Shown here in pieces: positions 10,499-24,200 of a stretch of DNA of 64,000 bases. Each line of letters opens with the position of its first letter. The stretch's first letter is position 1. This DNA comes from Corticium candelabrum (lineage: Eukaryota > Porifera > Homoscleromorpha > Homosclerophorida > Plakinidae), in the NCBI RefSeq assembly GCF_963422355.1, contig NC_085085.1:6369233-6433232 (forward strand), given 5' to 3'. The notes under the pieces were generated by a model. That model was not told the DNA's origin. It did not search any database and saw nothing but the letters and a program-made list of their open reading frames with translations. A program made the position numbers and the translations under genes.

Positions 10499-11983
10499 GT
10501 GCTTAAGTTTTTATGTTCCTCTGTTTCTTACATTTTTAGACTTAATTACCTTAGACTTCCAACTCATTTCGTATACATAGCATTTAAGGTAATCTCGTAA
10601 CTTAATTAATTAATTAATTAATTAAGTCACATGCACACTGCACTGACAGCTGTATTTTTGTCGGAATTTACACGCAATTTTAGTTACTCAAGTAGATAAA
10701 AAAGTTCTCCAAATTTGAAACAGCTGGGAGCTATAGAAATGACATAAAAGTAAAGAGACAAGATAGGGATAACTGTCGTGCTTTTACAATTAATTCAAAA
10801 TGGCAATTTTTCTATTGTATTGGCAGGATGCTGGATGACCTCTGTCACCCCTATATGCCAACCACTATTGTGTTTGGTGATATATAAGCCCATATGCAAA
10901 CGTTAGCCATCTGCTCATGCATCCACATACCAAAATAATGCATGCACACTACAGTTAACAACTTAATTAAAGAAACTGCTTGTGCCTGGTGCAGAATTTG
11001 CTTTATACACACAGAAAATTAGTAGAAATTATGATTTCTATATCATTAGAAACGAAATTAATGGCCACATCTACGTACAACTCAAGCACTCTATAGTACT
11101 ACTATAGCTCTTAATTAAGTATACAATCTGCTGCCTATACATAATTAACACAAACGTCTTTTTAGAGTCCTTGCCACAACAACAATACATGAGGAGAATA
11201 TCATAAAACACAACGTAAATTATGCTGGATTTCTTTAATTAAAATTCCCTCTCTGTTTTGAAAGTCATGAATCACTTTGCAATCATGATAAAGAAACACC
11301 AATTGATAAAACCGAATCAGAATCTAAAAGCTATTCCAGATCCATCCTATGTCCAAATGTAAATCATACAAAAGTCAATCAATAATTAACAAATTAATTA
11401 ATTAAATAGACCTTAGGTTCATGCTCCACAAACTTTCCTATAATTAATTAATACCAGCAAAATGCGTTGCTCTACCTTAAGTCCAGAACCGTTCATAATA
11501 CTGCGTTCAAACAAGCTATTTACCGCGAGCATGCGCAAATGGCCAGTTTGAATTTACTACCAAAAAGGTTACTTAATTGTGCTGACGCTTTGAAATAAGT
11601 TTGCTTAGTGACTCAGTCTCTCGAGCAACGCGTTTCTATTGCTAGTACCATGCAGAGGCAATTGACATATGCAGAAGGTCACAGATCATTTATAATTAAC
11701 TAAATAGACGTCCGGAAATGGCACACACAAAAAACTGTACGTTAAACATAGCTAGAAAATTACAACAGCTGGAATTTACTGTAAAGCAAACGCGCAGCAG
11801 TTGTTCTTTCTTACCTACAAACAGTACAAATGCTTCACGCAATAGTATAAAGCAAAGTTTCAAGCGTACTATAGTTCTAGGCCGCAAGTGTGAATGCTAC
11901 CATCACTCGCGTACTTCGAATTCCTTATGCAATTGTGCAATACACAGAAAACCCTTGTTCACATAAAACAGACTCTGACCTTA
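10499..11983. other. AT-rich non-coding region between mobile-element block and gene A2
   Basis: About 1.5 kb with no supported gene. It is rich in TTAATTAA-type palindromes (10,602-10,625, 11,113, 11,237, 11,390-11,405, 11,441). It presumably contains the 3' untranslated and flanking sequence of gene A2, which ends on the minus strand at about 11,984. The short ORFs at 11,696-11,887 (minus) and 11,718-11,966 (plus) show no domain and are probably chance. Confidence 0.6.
10602..10625. repeat. (TTAA)n simple repeat
   Basis: Six consecutive TTAA units. The same TTAATTAA word recurs in many introns and spacers of the window. Confidence 0.9.
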
Positions 11984-12246
11984 CTAACGACATCCAATAG
12001 CAATAACGACAGGAACAATTATGATAAAGCACGTTAAGACAACAAGCAGATACCAATCATTTGACTGAGACTGTTTTACTTCCTTAGTGGATGACACGAG
12101 CACTGTGTCGAGGTTCCTGACTGTGTTGGTATCAGAGTGATGCAATGGTGCATTTTGGTGCACTCCATAGGAACCAGTGACGCTACATGACCAGCCACCA
12201 GCAAGGCATACACCATGTTCACACAAGCTGTCTACATCACAGTTTT
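11984..12246 (-). CDS. Gene A2 last recognised exon: membrane-proximal region and transmembrane helix
   Basis: The exon runs from an acceptor at 12,246 to either a GTTAGT donor at 11,988 or a direct stop (TAG) at 11,984-11,986. It has a small Cys-rich motif ([17 protein letters not shown]), a Ser/Thr-rich juxtamembrane stretch and a single hydrophobic helix ([20 protein letters not shown]). If translation stops here the cytoplasmic tail is only Gly-Cys-Arg. If the donor is used, a short tail exon lies below 11,980. Either way this anchors A2 in the membrane, unlike paralogue A1. Confidence 0.7.
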
Positions 12247-15200
12247 CTAATATAATAGAAATAAAAATTATAACACCCAATAAACCATTGCTATTCTTCC
12301 TACCTTTCTGACCCTTGAATACAACAAAAATGTCAGCAATGGCCAATGGTTCATCATTGCTTGCAAGAAAGAGAATGGTCAGTGTCTGAGGATCTCGCCA
12401 AAACGCCATGTGTGGTGTATCCAAAAGAAGAGGTGGATTCAAAATGAGAACTCGACGGAGATCGGCAGGTCTCAATACGCAAGGCATGTTGGTATGGTGA
12501 GAGAATGAAATAGACAATGATGATCCAGATTGTAAGCTGCCCGAGGGACTGTTAACGGCCTTAACATACAGCACACTTGGAGCCTGACAACACAAAAATT
12601 GCCACACGAGTAATCATGACTTTACTGTAAATCATAACTCGCCTGTCGGTTAGCAGCATTTCTTCTCTCGGGTACGTCACGTTTCTTAATCGACTGTGCC
12701 AGTGTACCATACGCTAAGGCAGCATAATCGTCATCTGCAAGAGACACCTCACAGCCATCAGATACAGCAAGAGACAAAAGTGGTGCATTGTCGTTAATGG
12801 GTGATATCAATACACGGATACTGACAGTGGTGTTGAGAGAAGAAGACCCACTGTCACTGATTGTCACATCAATCTGTCATGTAACACTCTCAACTATACA
12901 GTATTTTGTCAATGTAGCAAAGACACCATACTTACATATCGATCAAACTCTACGTTCTGTTCTTTCTGATTCACACAATATAAAGTTGGCTCATCCTTAA
13001 GATTGATGTAGAAAACGTCAGAACTCAACACTTCTTGAAACGTCTTTCGGATAGCGACTACATCCTACAAACACACGTACAATTCATTTATGCAATACAA
13101 TTTAACCTGACAGATGAATTTCTTACCATCACCTGTTGATCAACAGACATACTGATGCTTTTGCCATCATCAGAAAATTGACACTTTCATCAACAAAACA
13201 GTATTCAATCAATGCATTGGCAATGGTTGCAAAGTAATCTACTATTTCATATATTACCAAAAACCCTGTGTCTGGACACTGCAATAAATACACATATTCC
13301 ATTGCATCAAGCTCTCCACAACCCGTGGCTCTACAGAGTAGACTTTCAATTATGTACCACGGTACTAATAGTCTAAACATGCAGCACTGTAAAACCTGAG
13401 TTGAATAATCATCTTTTGAATAAACTGTTGCTGTGTGTTTTCCTCCTCATCTCTAATGGCAACACGATGTGGCAAACTCACGACTTGAATACCAGCTCCA
13501 TTATCTCCTTCCTCTATCTCACTGAACTCTATCACATCTTCTTCGCCAAAGCCAACACCAAGACTCAACTCTGGAGGATCATTGCGTCTTGTCACCGTAA
13601 CAGTAACAAAAGCAGGCAATCCTGCTACACCCTGTTCATCTTTCAACACAATCACAACAATTCTTGAACCTTCTTGTGGCTCATCAACTTTGGTGTCTTC
13701 ATACTGCAGCGTCAAAATGATCTACAAAAGTACACTGTATATGAAAACTAACCCGACGACAAAATGTTGACACAATATATTCTACTTGTCTGTAAACTTC
13801 AAAGCTGGCAATCCCAACAAGCGTTATGTTAAATGACGAATGAAATGACGACACATTGATGCTAATATTGCGAATGTCAGCTAACAGCTTATCGATTATC
13901 AATCTCTCCTCCATTTTGTCAATAATGCCATGCAGTTGTATGGTAGCCCCTCCAGCATAAGTGCTATCAACATCAAAAATTGTTGTTGCGTTTGGAATCA
14001 AATTGACAGGTTTGTCCTCCTCAGCAAACCCAACAGCATAATTTCGATCTGAATCCAACGGAAACTCCGCATCAGGACTGAAGTGTATGATAGGACCATC
14101 ATTCACTGGTGTGATAGCCACCTACATATGACAACATTATGAACACAGAATGTGATGATGTTACAAGAATAAAGACTTGCATACATTGATTCCCACTACA
14201 TCACTATTGTTGGTTCCATCAGACACGATCAATGTAATGACTCTGCGAAAACCTTTTTGAACTCAACTGAGACTTGACACCCACTATAACATGTCTTACT
14301 TCACCGTGTGTTTCAACACACTGGATCTTGGTAACGTGAAAGAGTAAGTGAGAGATGACACTACTTCCTCATACATCTCAATAGGAGCAATACCATTCAG
14401 TTCCTTCAAACAGTAAAATTTGGAGTACATTCTTTGTGTCAAATACCATCTGCACTTACCAAATAACGATGACCAGCTTCGGTAAACTCATTGACAGCAA
14501 TAGTAGTCTCATTTGTATTAACCGATATCACATCACCTGCCTGGCTGTTCAAAAGTGTAATGATGGCTCTATATATCGGTTCAAAAAAGGTTTGCAAGTG
14601 TCTATATGTCAATAAGAAATAATCTAACCCAGAAAGAAGGCTGTTGTCACTGTCAGTGATATGTACAGAGTCGTGGGGCAAAGATGCTGGGTCACCCCCT
14701 TCGATAAATGAAATATTTGCAGACAACTGCTGACTGATTAATACAACAGGAGGATTGTTCACATTAATCAAGTGAATTCTATTGGTACAAACAATATATG
14801 AAGCATGTTGTTTGACAAATCAGCTAACAATTCCATCATATATACATACATCACGACTGCTGTGCCTGGTGAGTTTGCTCCATCGGAAACACCAAACGTC
14901 ACAACAATGTGGTCAAACGGCAATCCTCCAATATCCTCAAACCTGCACAAACAACCACAATTATCAATTAGCTCAAAATAGCTCAAAAACGTACGTATTG
15001 ATATAGATGACAGAGTTCAACATAGCCTGATATTCTATTTCAGAAGCATCACCCACAAAATGCAGCTCTCCTTTCACTTCATCATACTATGACACACCGT
15101 GATAAATATTAAGTATATAACTACTTACAATTAGTCAGCATGCACACACCGTTACGTTAATCCATGGAAAGATTACAGTCGCATTCAATCTTTGATACAC

Positions 15201-18200
15201 GATAGTCTCGGTCTCTCCCAAAATCTTTACAAATGCTGACTTTACTGGAAAGCTGTCAACAGGAGATGCAAGTAAACATAGCAAAACTGCACTGCACCAG
15301 AAGTGTACACATGTGTACATATCATTGTCCACATCAGTCAATGTTAAAGTTCCACCAGTCACAAATACTTCTTCCACACCCTCTAGTAATTCTGTTAAGT
15401 TTGCTATAAAGCAAACAAAAACAAAATTAATAATGGACAAACAACAATTAACCCCTTATGCAAAGCAAACTTGCAATATTGACAACCGGAGAGTGTTCAT
15501 TGTTGCCAATGTATCTGAGAGTTACAGTTACAGTAGGGGCTGCTTCGCCAAAAATATCCACAATTGTTACATTCACATATCTTCACATCACACATACAAG
15601 CACTTATCTACTCCACCATAAATATGACTGTTTCTAAATAATGAGTGATGTACCTGTACTCTCCATATACTGATTCAGATGCTGCATGACTATACATCAA
15701 AGATAGCAATACGTGCGTTAGATTAGCGGGCTTCGACAGTCGTATAATCGTTTTCTGCCTCCTAATGAGACAATCCAAAAATATCACAGTACAAAATTAC
15801 CACGACAACGTCTGCTCACATTCCCAACTTGATGTTAACAGTGCTGCCCTCTCTAATAGCATTATCCAACTCCACATAATCGGAAAAAGATATTCTTTCT
15901 TGAGTTGCTGCCTGACTGCGAGAGTAGTCCACCTGTAATTAGTTAAAAGTATAACATATCATGATCTACAGACAAATAATACGAACGTTCTCATAGAAGA
16001 TGCTGGCAGATAAAGGAACAGACAAAACAAGTTCAATTCTTTCCCAGTCCTGTATACATGTAAAATAAAGCAACTCTATATACACCACTGTCTCTCTACC
16101 AATACAGTCACATACCGTGTCACCGAAGTCATCGATATCCAACTGCCTAGCATCATTTACTATAAACAACGTTACACCTCCACTGTTAAAATGAATTTCA
16201 GGAGGATTCAATGTCATGTTATCTGCAGCATTAAAGTCAACAGAAGTATGTTGACAAACACTCCATTTTCCAATCACAGAAGTACATTTCCACAAGTGAT
16301 CGACAAAGCAAGTGTTGTTACAACCATCAATGTCGATACTGAAGCCATTGTCACACTCCTCTGACTCTTCGACTATTCCATTACCACAATTGAAACATAT
16401 ACTCATTTCATAGAAAGGAGTATGGCATGTGAAGCCTTGAACTTTCAAGCAGTTTGAACAACCAGGACTGTTTTCATTGTCGCAATCTTCTCCAGTCACA
16501 CGAACACCATCACCACAATTCTTCTTGTAACAAATATTGGGTGCCACATTTGTGTTGCAGTCAAAACCTGACTCACTCGTACACTCACTAGAACAGCCAT
16601 CACCAGACATACTGTTTCCATCATCACAATTTTCATCAACCACATTTAACACACCATTACCGCACATAGAGCATGCTAGTGTTGCATTGATAGCTTCAGC
16701 TGAACTGTCACATAAAGCAGTCAAACTTGCAGCATTTTCTCCACTGCTCTTAAATGCTAATTGAACGGTTGTAGGATATACAATGGATGGTGAGTCCGTC
16801 GCATTGTCTACATTGCGTCTAATTCGCTTTACTGTTGCATTCTCATCAATGTCACGACGTTTTCGACTGTTTGAAGATAACAATAAAGAACACACATCAC
16901 TAGTAACACTGGTAATGCCACTAGGAGCCCCTTTAAGTGCAGTGATGGTTTCTTGAAGCTGAGCACGCGTGCGTAGTGTAACATCTGTTTCATTGACATC
17001 TTCTGACAACTCAACTTCTACACAGATATAGAACCCTCTATCTTTCAAACTACTAGCCAGTGCATCAACAGTGTCTCCAGCACAAGACTCAATGAGTTGC
17101 AGCATCTGCTCAATGCTTTTGTCACGCAGAAGGTCATACATGTCAAAGACTTCTGAAACTTTGTTAGCATCAGCAGAGTTAACAACAGTGCTGCACAGAG
17201 ACACATTGAAACATGATTCTTGAGCACGAAAAACAAATTGCTGAAACGTAGTGCATTCTGATGGTGATGGTAAGCTGGTATAATTTAGTTTCAAATATTG
17301 CTGAATTTGTTTAATCAAGCAAGAACTTGCAGCAGAAGTCCAAGTTTGGGTAGTCGTAGTGCTACTCTGTAGCTGACAAAATGGCAGGAGAAGTTTTGTG
17401 AAGTATGATCGAGAGCAAGGAAAGGCAGTCTCGGCACACTCAACAAAATTACTACAGTCTGATGGCAGGTAACTACTGGTACAAGGAATAGTTACATTCG
17501 GTTCTACAAATCACAATAATCAATTTCAACGTCAATAATTAATTAATGTCTGTTTTTATCTGTATTACCTCTCTCACATAAAGTTCCACTGAATTCACCA
17601 GCACAAGTGCAAACAAACCCATTGACAAGATCTGAACAAACACCGCCATTCAGACATGGATTGATCAAACACTCATTGATATCTATGACAACAAACCAAT
17701 AATGTAACACAGTGCAACACTTACTGAACATTTCATGCAATTTTTCTTCTTACCTATCTCGCAGTTTGCTCCACTGTAACCTCCACTACAGTTGCATGTA
17801 TACTCAGCCAGCACATCCATACAAGTACCACCGTGTTGGCATGGACTCGACTCACATCTGTTAATCTCTGTAATACGTCAGTATACAAATGTAAGCAAAA
17901 CATTAAACAGAACAGTCACTTACTTGTTTCACATAAATCTCCAGTAAATCCTAATACGCATTGACAACTATAACTCAGATGAAGGTCACGACACTCTGCC
18001 CCATTGTGGCATGGCATCGAGTTACATTCATTTGTTGCTGTGTCACCAAAACGCGTAATGTAACAAATACTGCCTATACCGATGTTCATATCCAACGGTG
18101 ACTACACTTACCTCTTTCACAAGACAGTCCTTCATAACCAGGGATACAGTCACATTCATACCTATCAAATCTGTCCGTACAAATACCATTATTCTGGCAA

Positions 18201-21200
18201 GGATCTGAGTCACACTCGTTCACCTCTACAGACACAACAGTCAGTATGCACCGTTGTATGTATATCGTGCAATGTACAGCGAGTTGCTAACCTTTATCAC
18301 AAACAGTCCCCGTGTAGCCTGATGAACACAAACACGTAAACATACTCAAACCATCACGACACTCTCCATCATTTAGACATGGGTTGGATGCACAGTCATC
18401 AGCCACTGCAAAATCAACACAACAGTTCAACAAATTAATAAAACACCATTTAATTGAACTGTACAACGTACATCTGCAGGCACCACTGATAACCTCTGTG
18501 CCCAAAGGACAGGAGCAGTTAAAAGTGCCAGGTAAGTTAGCACAATTTTGTCCGATAATGTTACATGTAGTGGGATCCTCTACACACTCGTTAATGTCTG
18601 CACAAACAAATTTGTGATTAGTCGATCTGAATTCCTTACTCTTGCGGTGAGCACTGTCGACCTCTACATGTGTGACCATCAGAATGCAATCTATATCCAT
18701 CACGACATTCACAGCTAAATGACCCATTTGTGTTCACACACAGCTGTTCACAATTGTCTTTCTTTTCATCGCACTCTTTGATATCTAGTTAATTCAAACA
18801 CTTATTGATTTGATAACATCAAACGTCCAGCCAACTGTACAGTGTACCAGAGCAGTTGAAAGCATTCATGTCAAGCTGGTAACCTTTATTGCAACTGCAT
18901 GTCTCAACGTTGTTACTAGCATTTCGTGAGCAAACATGCTCACATACTGTAACTTTCTCACTACAAACTTCTTGTGCTGCAAAGGAATCGACTAGATTAG
19001 TGCAATAAATTCCAAAAAGATATCTTTACTAGTATTACTTACGTATGCAAGTAATGTTATCACTATCCAGCCGAAATCCACTGTCACAGCTGCACCAGTA
19101 AGATCCTGGTATGTTGTTACACACTAGGTGACAAGGGACACCCTCTATACATTCATCTATGTCTAATCACAGACATTATGTTACAAGTAACATTCAAATC
19201 AATTTAAACAAAAACCTGAACAGTTGGCATCGTCATCATCCAGCCTAAATCCGTGAAAGCATTCACACTTATAAAATGGTATTTGATTACTACACACTTG
19301 ATGACAGTGGTTCAGTGTTGCATTGTTGCATTCATCAATATCTGCACAGCAGGTATATATACAAAGCATATCGGTTCACAGCATTGATCATTTTACCTTC
19401 ACATTTGCCTGCCACCAGCTCAAGTCCAGCAGAACACGATCCACAATCAAAACCAGTGTCTGGTGCAGATCGATCAGTACAGTTAGTACCTTCTGGACAG
19501 TTTGATGTTAAACAAGCATCAATATCCACACTACAAAATCTTCCTTCCCAACCACTACCGCATTCACACTGTTCAAGAATAAACTGCTCCTCTCCTCCAT
19601 CTCCATCTGTCATTATACATACTGCATTTTTTTCCAACCGACATGCACACAGACGAATGAGTGGCTGAAGCTGACTGCTCGAACCAGTCGTATCATTAGC
19701 AATAAACAGAAGACTCACAATACCAGATGATGCGGGTGTCCAAATAAACACGAACTCATCCCCATTTCTTGCAAAAGTATAATCAGCCAATGGAGGAGGA
19801 ATACCTTCTACTGTCACATTGAAAGCATCGCTGTCTGATCCAACGAATACATACCTCACGGTCTGACCAAGAGTAGCATTTAAGACATGACTACCATTTA
19901 GAACGGGAGGAAAGTTCACTACAACATAATACGTAGCGTGTTACCAGTCAGGCATATGCAAACTTATGACTCTTAAGTTGCTTACTCAGAGAAGTAGACT
20001 GTTCAATTAGCTGTGCATTAGTAACAAGAGTTTCTTGTCCTATTTCTGGATCATTTGTTTCAAATGTGTCGAATAGACATTGAGGATCGTCATTGCATGC
20101 AGTTCTTTGTTCACCTGTGTAGCGGCTGACAGCTTCATCTGGAAAAACTGGAATGTGATCAGGATCAGAGAAGGTAGTCACATCATTCCCATCGTCATAG
20201 TAGAATAAAGATTCGTTTTCAAATACTTGCCCTACGACAAAGCCAATAGTAGTTATCAAGATATCAAATCAAAAACAAAAATATGTAATTAATTAATACA
20301 CATACATGTCTGTGAGAGATGGTGGATTTCACGATCAGTTGAATTGATGGATATGACTGTGCCATTTCGAGCTGTCAAGTCATTCGACTTGTCATCGTCC
20401 CACACACCCAGTAAACCTCTTGTATTTCCCTTAAAAGTGTTGGGAGCTGCAAAGACCACAGTCAATAACGCTTTCTTTATCTCCACAGTCACTGATATTC
20501 CGGAAGAGAAAACAGCCACTAATTTCTTATCAGCTGGACGAGCCAATACCATGTTATCTAATCTCAATCGAGTGACATTATCAAGACCAGCAAACTCCCC
20601 AGTAAATTCACGCCAAGAACTTCTCTTCAATGCAGAGTCACTGGAAACAAAAGTGTCTTCTAAACTGTAGCAACAAGCCTTCACACGAAGAGTATTATCG
20701 TCCATCAGCTCGGTATGAATGACGCTTGACTTTAATAGCGACCGACTAAAATCAGTACTTGCTATAAACTCAGCTGCAGCAAATGCAGAGAACACAGTAG
20801 CACTCGAGTTCTCTACCAGACGTGTTCGACCTTCCAACACAAATGTTTCGTTTACAGTCTTCATTAGAATGTATTCACCAACACCATTGAATGTGTACTG
20901 TTTCCCATCCAATGTACTAATATGTGGGTCTCCCCAGGTCCAAGCTAAAACAAAAATAAAATGCAAACAAATAATTAAGAAACGCTGCATCAATACTGCC
21001 ATACCCCAAAATGGTGGAAAGTAACCAAAACATGACTGAGAGGGACGACGCAGATAATACAAATTGCAAAGATCAGTCTTGATACAGCAATCTTTGTAAG
21101 GTTGAATATCAAAGTTGCTATGAAATAGTGGGAAACGTGATGCATGATAGCGATTGGCAGTACCACCTTGTGGGAGATTGTTTAGAAGAAATCCATCAAA

Positions 21201-24200
21201 AAATCCAAATTCTGGTAAGCTATAACAGCACTGAACTTGAGAATCATAAAATAGTGATGGGAATGATGACACGTAACAAACAGATGTCGAAGTTGACCGA
21301 TACCATTGGTACGTCCAATCGCTTGCAGCCTGAACTAACGAACAAGGACATGGTGGAAGAGAAAAATACCAAATTGGAGACACTCCTTCACGATCGATAT
21401 CGTCAAAGTACCAATTGAGGCAAACAGAATTGCCAGCACAAATGTTGGTATCTTCACTGACTTGATAAAGCAGCTGTCCCACTTGTCCATTATCTGAACG
21501 ATGAGACACAAGGTTGATAACTTCATCAAATCCAGACAAGTACTGACTGTAAAATACACTAGCATCATAGGACGTGTAGCCAACTACAGCTGCGGTGCCA
21601 CGACCTGACCACTGCAGACCATCGCTAGGATAGTTAAACAAGGAAAATGTCTGCTTACCATCCGTGGCAAGTACGACTTGGTATGTGTTGCGCTAAAACA
21701 ATAATACACATTAGAAACTAAATTAAGCACACTGTAACACATACATTATACTAAGCAAAATAGCGTTACCCTATCTGAAAGTGAATCTGAATATGTGCCA
21801 GAGCCGTCAGGATAATTTGGCACTTGATACCAAGTGGCAACCAACACCCATTGTGCTGTAAAGAAATTGTCTCCAGTGAAGTCACGTACATCTTTGGTAG
21901 CTCTTTCAATATAAGTAGAAAACGATGCCTCATAAACATTATAGAATATCATTCCATCTCGACGAATATCAACATCAGACCAGAAAGGTGCCACAATTGA
22001 TGTATATGTGAAACCTGGAAATACACGTGGGTAGGGACTCAAAAAAGGCCGATCAAATGAGATAACAGCATTTGTTGAAATCTACAAAATTTAACTACAA
22101 TTACAATAGCACTGACTGTACCTTCTGCTCTGTTCTTACATATACTGACTGGTGACTTTGTCGGCCAAAAGGAAAACAACCGACTCCAATAGCAATTGGA
22201 CCATGAGAATAATCATCTAATGCCGGTAGAGAAAAATCATTCTGAGATGTACCAAATGAGTACATGTTGCCGGTAGCTGAATGTAAACCAAGTTAAATTA
22301 AATTACAAGGAATTCATTAAAATAAGCAGAACATACACATGTGACAGTATGTTCCCATGAAGTATGCTGTACAGATGCATCTAAAGCTACCAAACGTGTT
22401 AAGGCAGCTGCCGTTATTCTGGCAGGGAAATGATAAACACTCATTCACATCTTTAACAATAAGAACATGACCATTTCTACTCAACACAGTAACTTATAAC
22501 AACAGCTTTACCTTCACACACAGGATTCAAATTGTCCCACTTCCCATTAGATTGGCAGATAAGATGTGATCGTCCCGAAAGGACAAAGCCATCATCACAA
22601 CTAAACTCAACAACTGTTTGACAGTCAGTGCTGTTAGAACTCTTCTTGCCATGGTATGGTGTCATCAGTGGCGAGCAGTAAACCGCTATACATAAACATC
22701 AAGCGTAACATACCACAACATGTCAAAGACCAACTGATCACATGAGAAACAAAGATCTCATGAGAAGTTAGACTGTCAAGTTCAATTCAGTACTCCCGCC
22801 TACCATACCTACATGTCGTTGCAAGTGTTAACAGCATGATACCTGTACATAGTGGTGGATTTCCATCCCACTGTCCATTTATCTGACATGTGAGGTTTAC
22901 TCGGCCAACTAGGACATAGCAATTATCACAAGTAAACTTCACTGTTGCATTACATGTATTGTTTCCAGTCGAGATACTGCCATTAACCGGATACTGCAAA
23001 CGTGGACAAGTAATCACTATTACAAACATGTAAAGCAAAATCAACATCAGCACGTTGATAATCAATCATTCTGTAATAATTACAGTGACAAGGTGTAGGC
23101 ATAGGCAGGGTTTCTGTTGGCGACATGAAAGCAACTGAAGATGGCATTTGTGATAAAGGAGTAAAAAAGGATGAGGCCGCTGCTGTTGACAAAATACTGG
23201 TTGAATCTGTTGAAAAAATTAACAAACTTTCAAACTGCCAAGTCAATACAATGGCCTTCAAGTAAACTCACAAAAGTATAATCGTTCTGCAAAATATATA
23301 CAAAAAAGTAGACATGTACAATTAATGTATCACTAGGTACTTCATTAAAGCATAAATGTACCGTAACAAGTTGGCACTATGCTATCCCAATCTCCATTGG
23401 GTAGACAAGTCAGCCTCCGATTTCCAATAAGATCATATCCTTGATCACAGGCGAATTGAGCCACTGCATAACAGTTCGTGTCTCTGATGTGTACTGATCC
23501 ATGATCTGGTGCTTCCAAAATAGAACAACTAATGACTGGAAAGGAAGACGATTATCTTAAGTGGTACTATCAGATGGTAGTAATCTAATAAACTATAATA
23601 GCTCACGGTTGCAGCTGGGTACTTCAAAGTCCCAATGCCCAGAAGGAAGACATGTCAAAGATGAGACACCACTAAGATAGTAGCATTCGTTGCATGAAAA
23701 TAAAGTAGTTGTGTTACATTGTGTCTCGTTACTCGACATGTGACCATTAGTGGGCAAGCTCAAACGAGAACAATGAATAACTACATTAAAAATTAAGTAG
23801 AAACAACTACAAATGTCAATTTATAGCATTCTAATTAACATACCTTGACATGATCCAACAGATTGATTCCAGTCACCAGTTTCTTGACAAGTCAATGTAT
23901 CACTCCCATAAAGGTCATAACATTCGTCACACCCCACAGCCACTGACGTGCTGCAACCTCTGTCAGTAGTAGATAAAAACCCATTCTCAGGAACTTCCAG
24001 AATAGGACACTGTTTATCTGCAAGTGATTCAAATTATCAGCAAAATCCACCAACATTAATTAACAGCAGAAGATACTTTCGACTTACATTGGCATACGGG
24101 GATTGTGTCATTCCACTCTCCATTTGATAGACAGGCCAGACTTGAATTTCCAACAAGACTGTAACATGGTTCACACATAATCTGAGTCACTGTACCACAG

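Noticed and set aside
16310..16700. Horizontal transfer of DUF4215 repeats from bacteria
   Set aside because: The repeats are inside an intron-containing animal gene, are shared by two paralogues, and the family is known in eukaryotes. Nothing in base composition suggests recent transfer.
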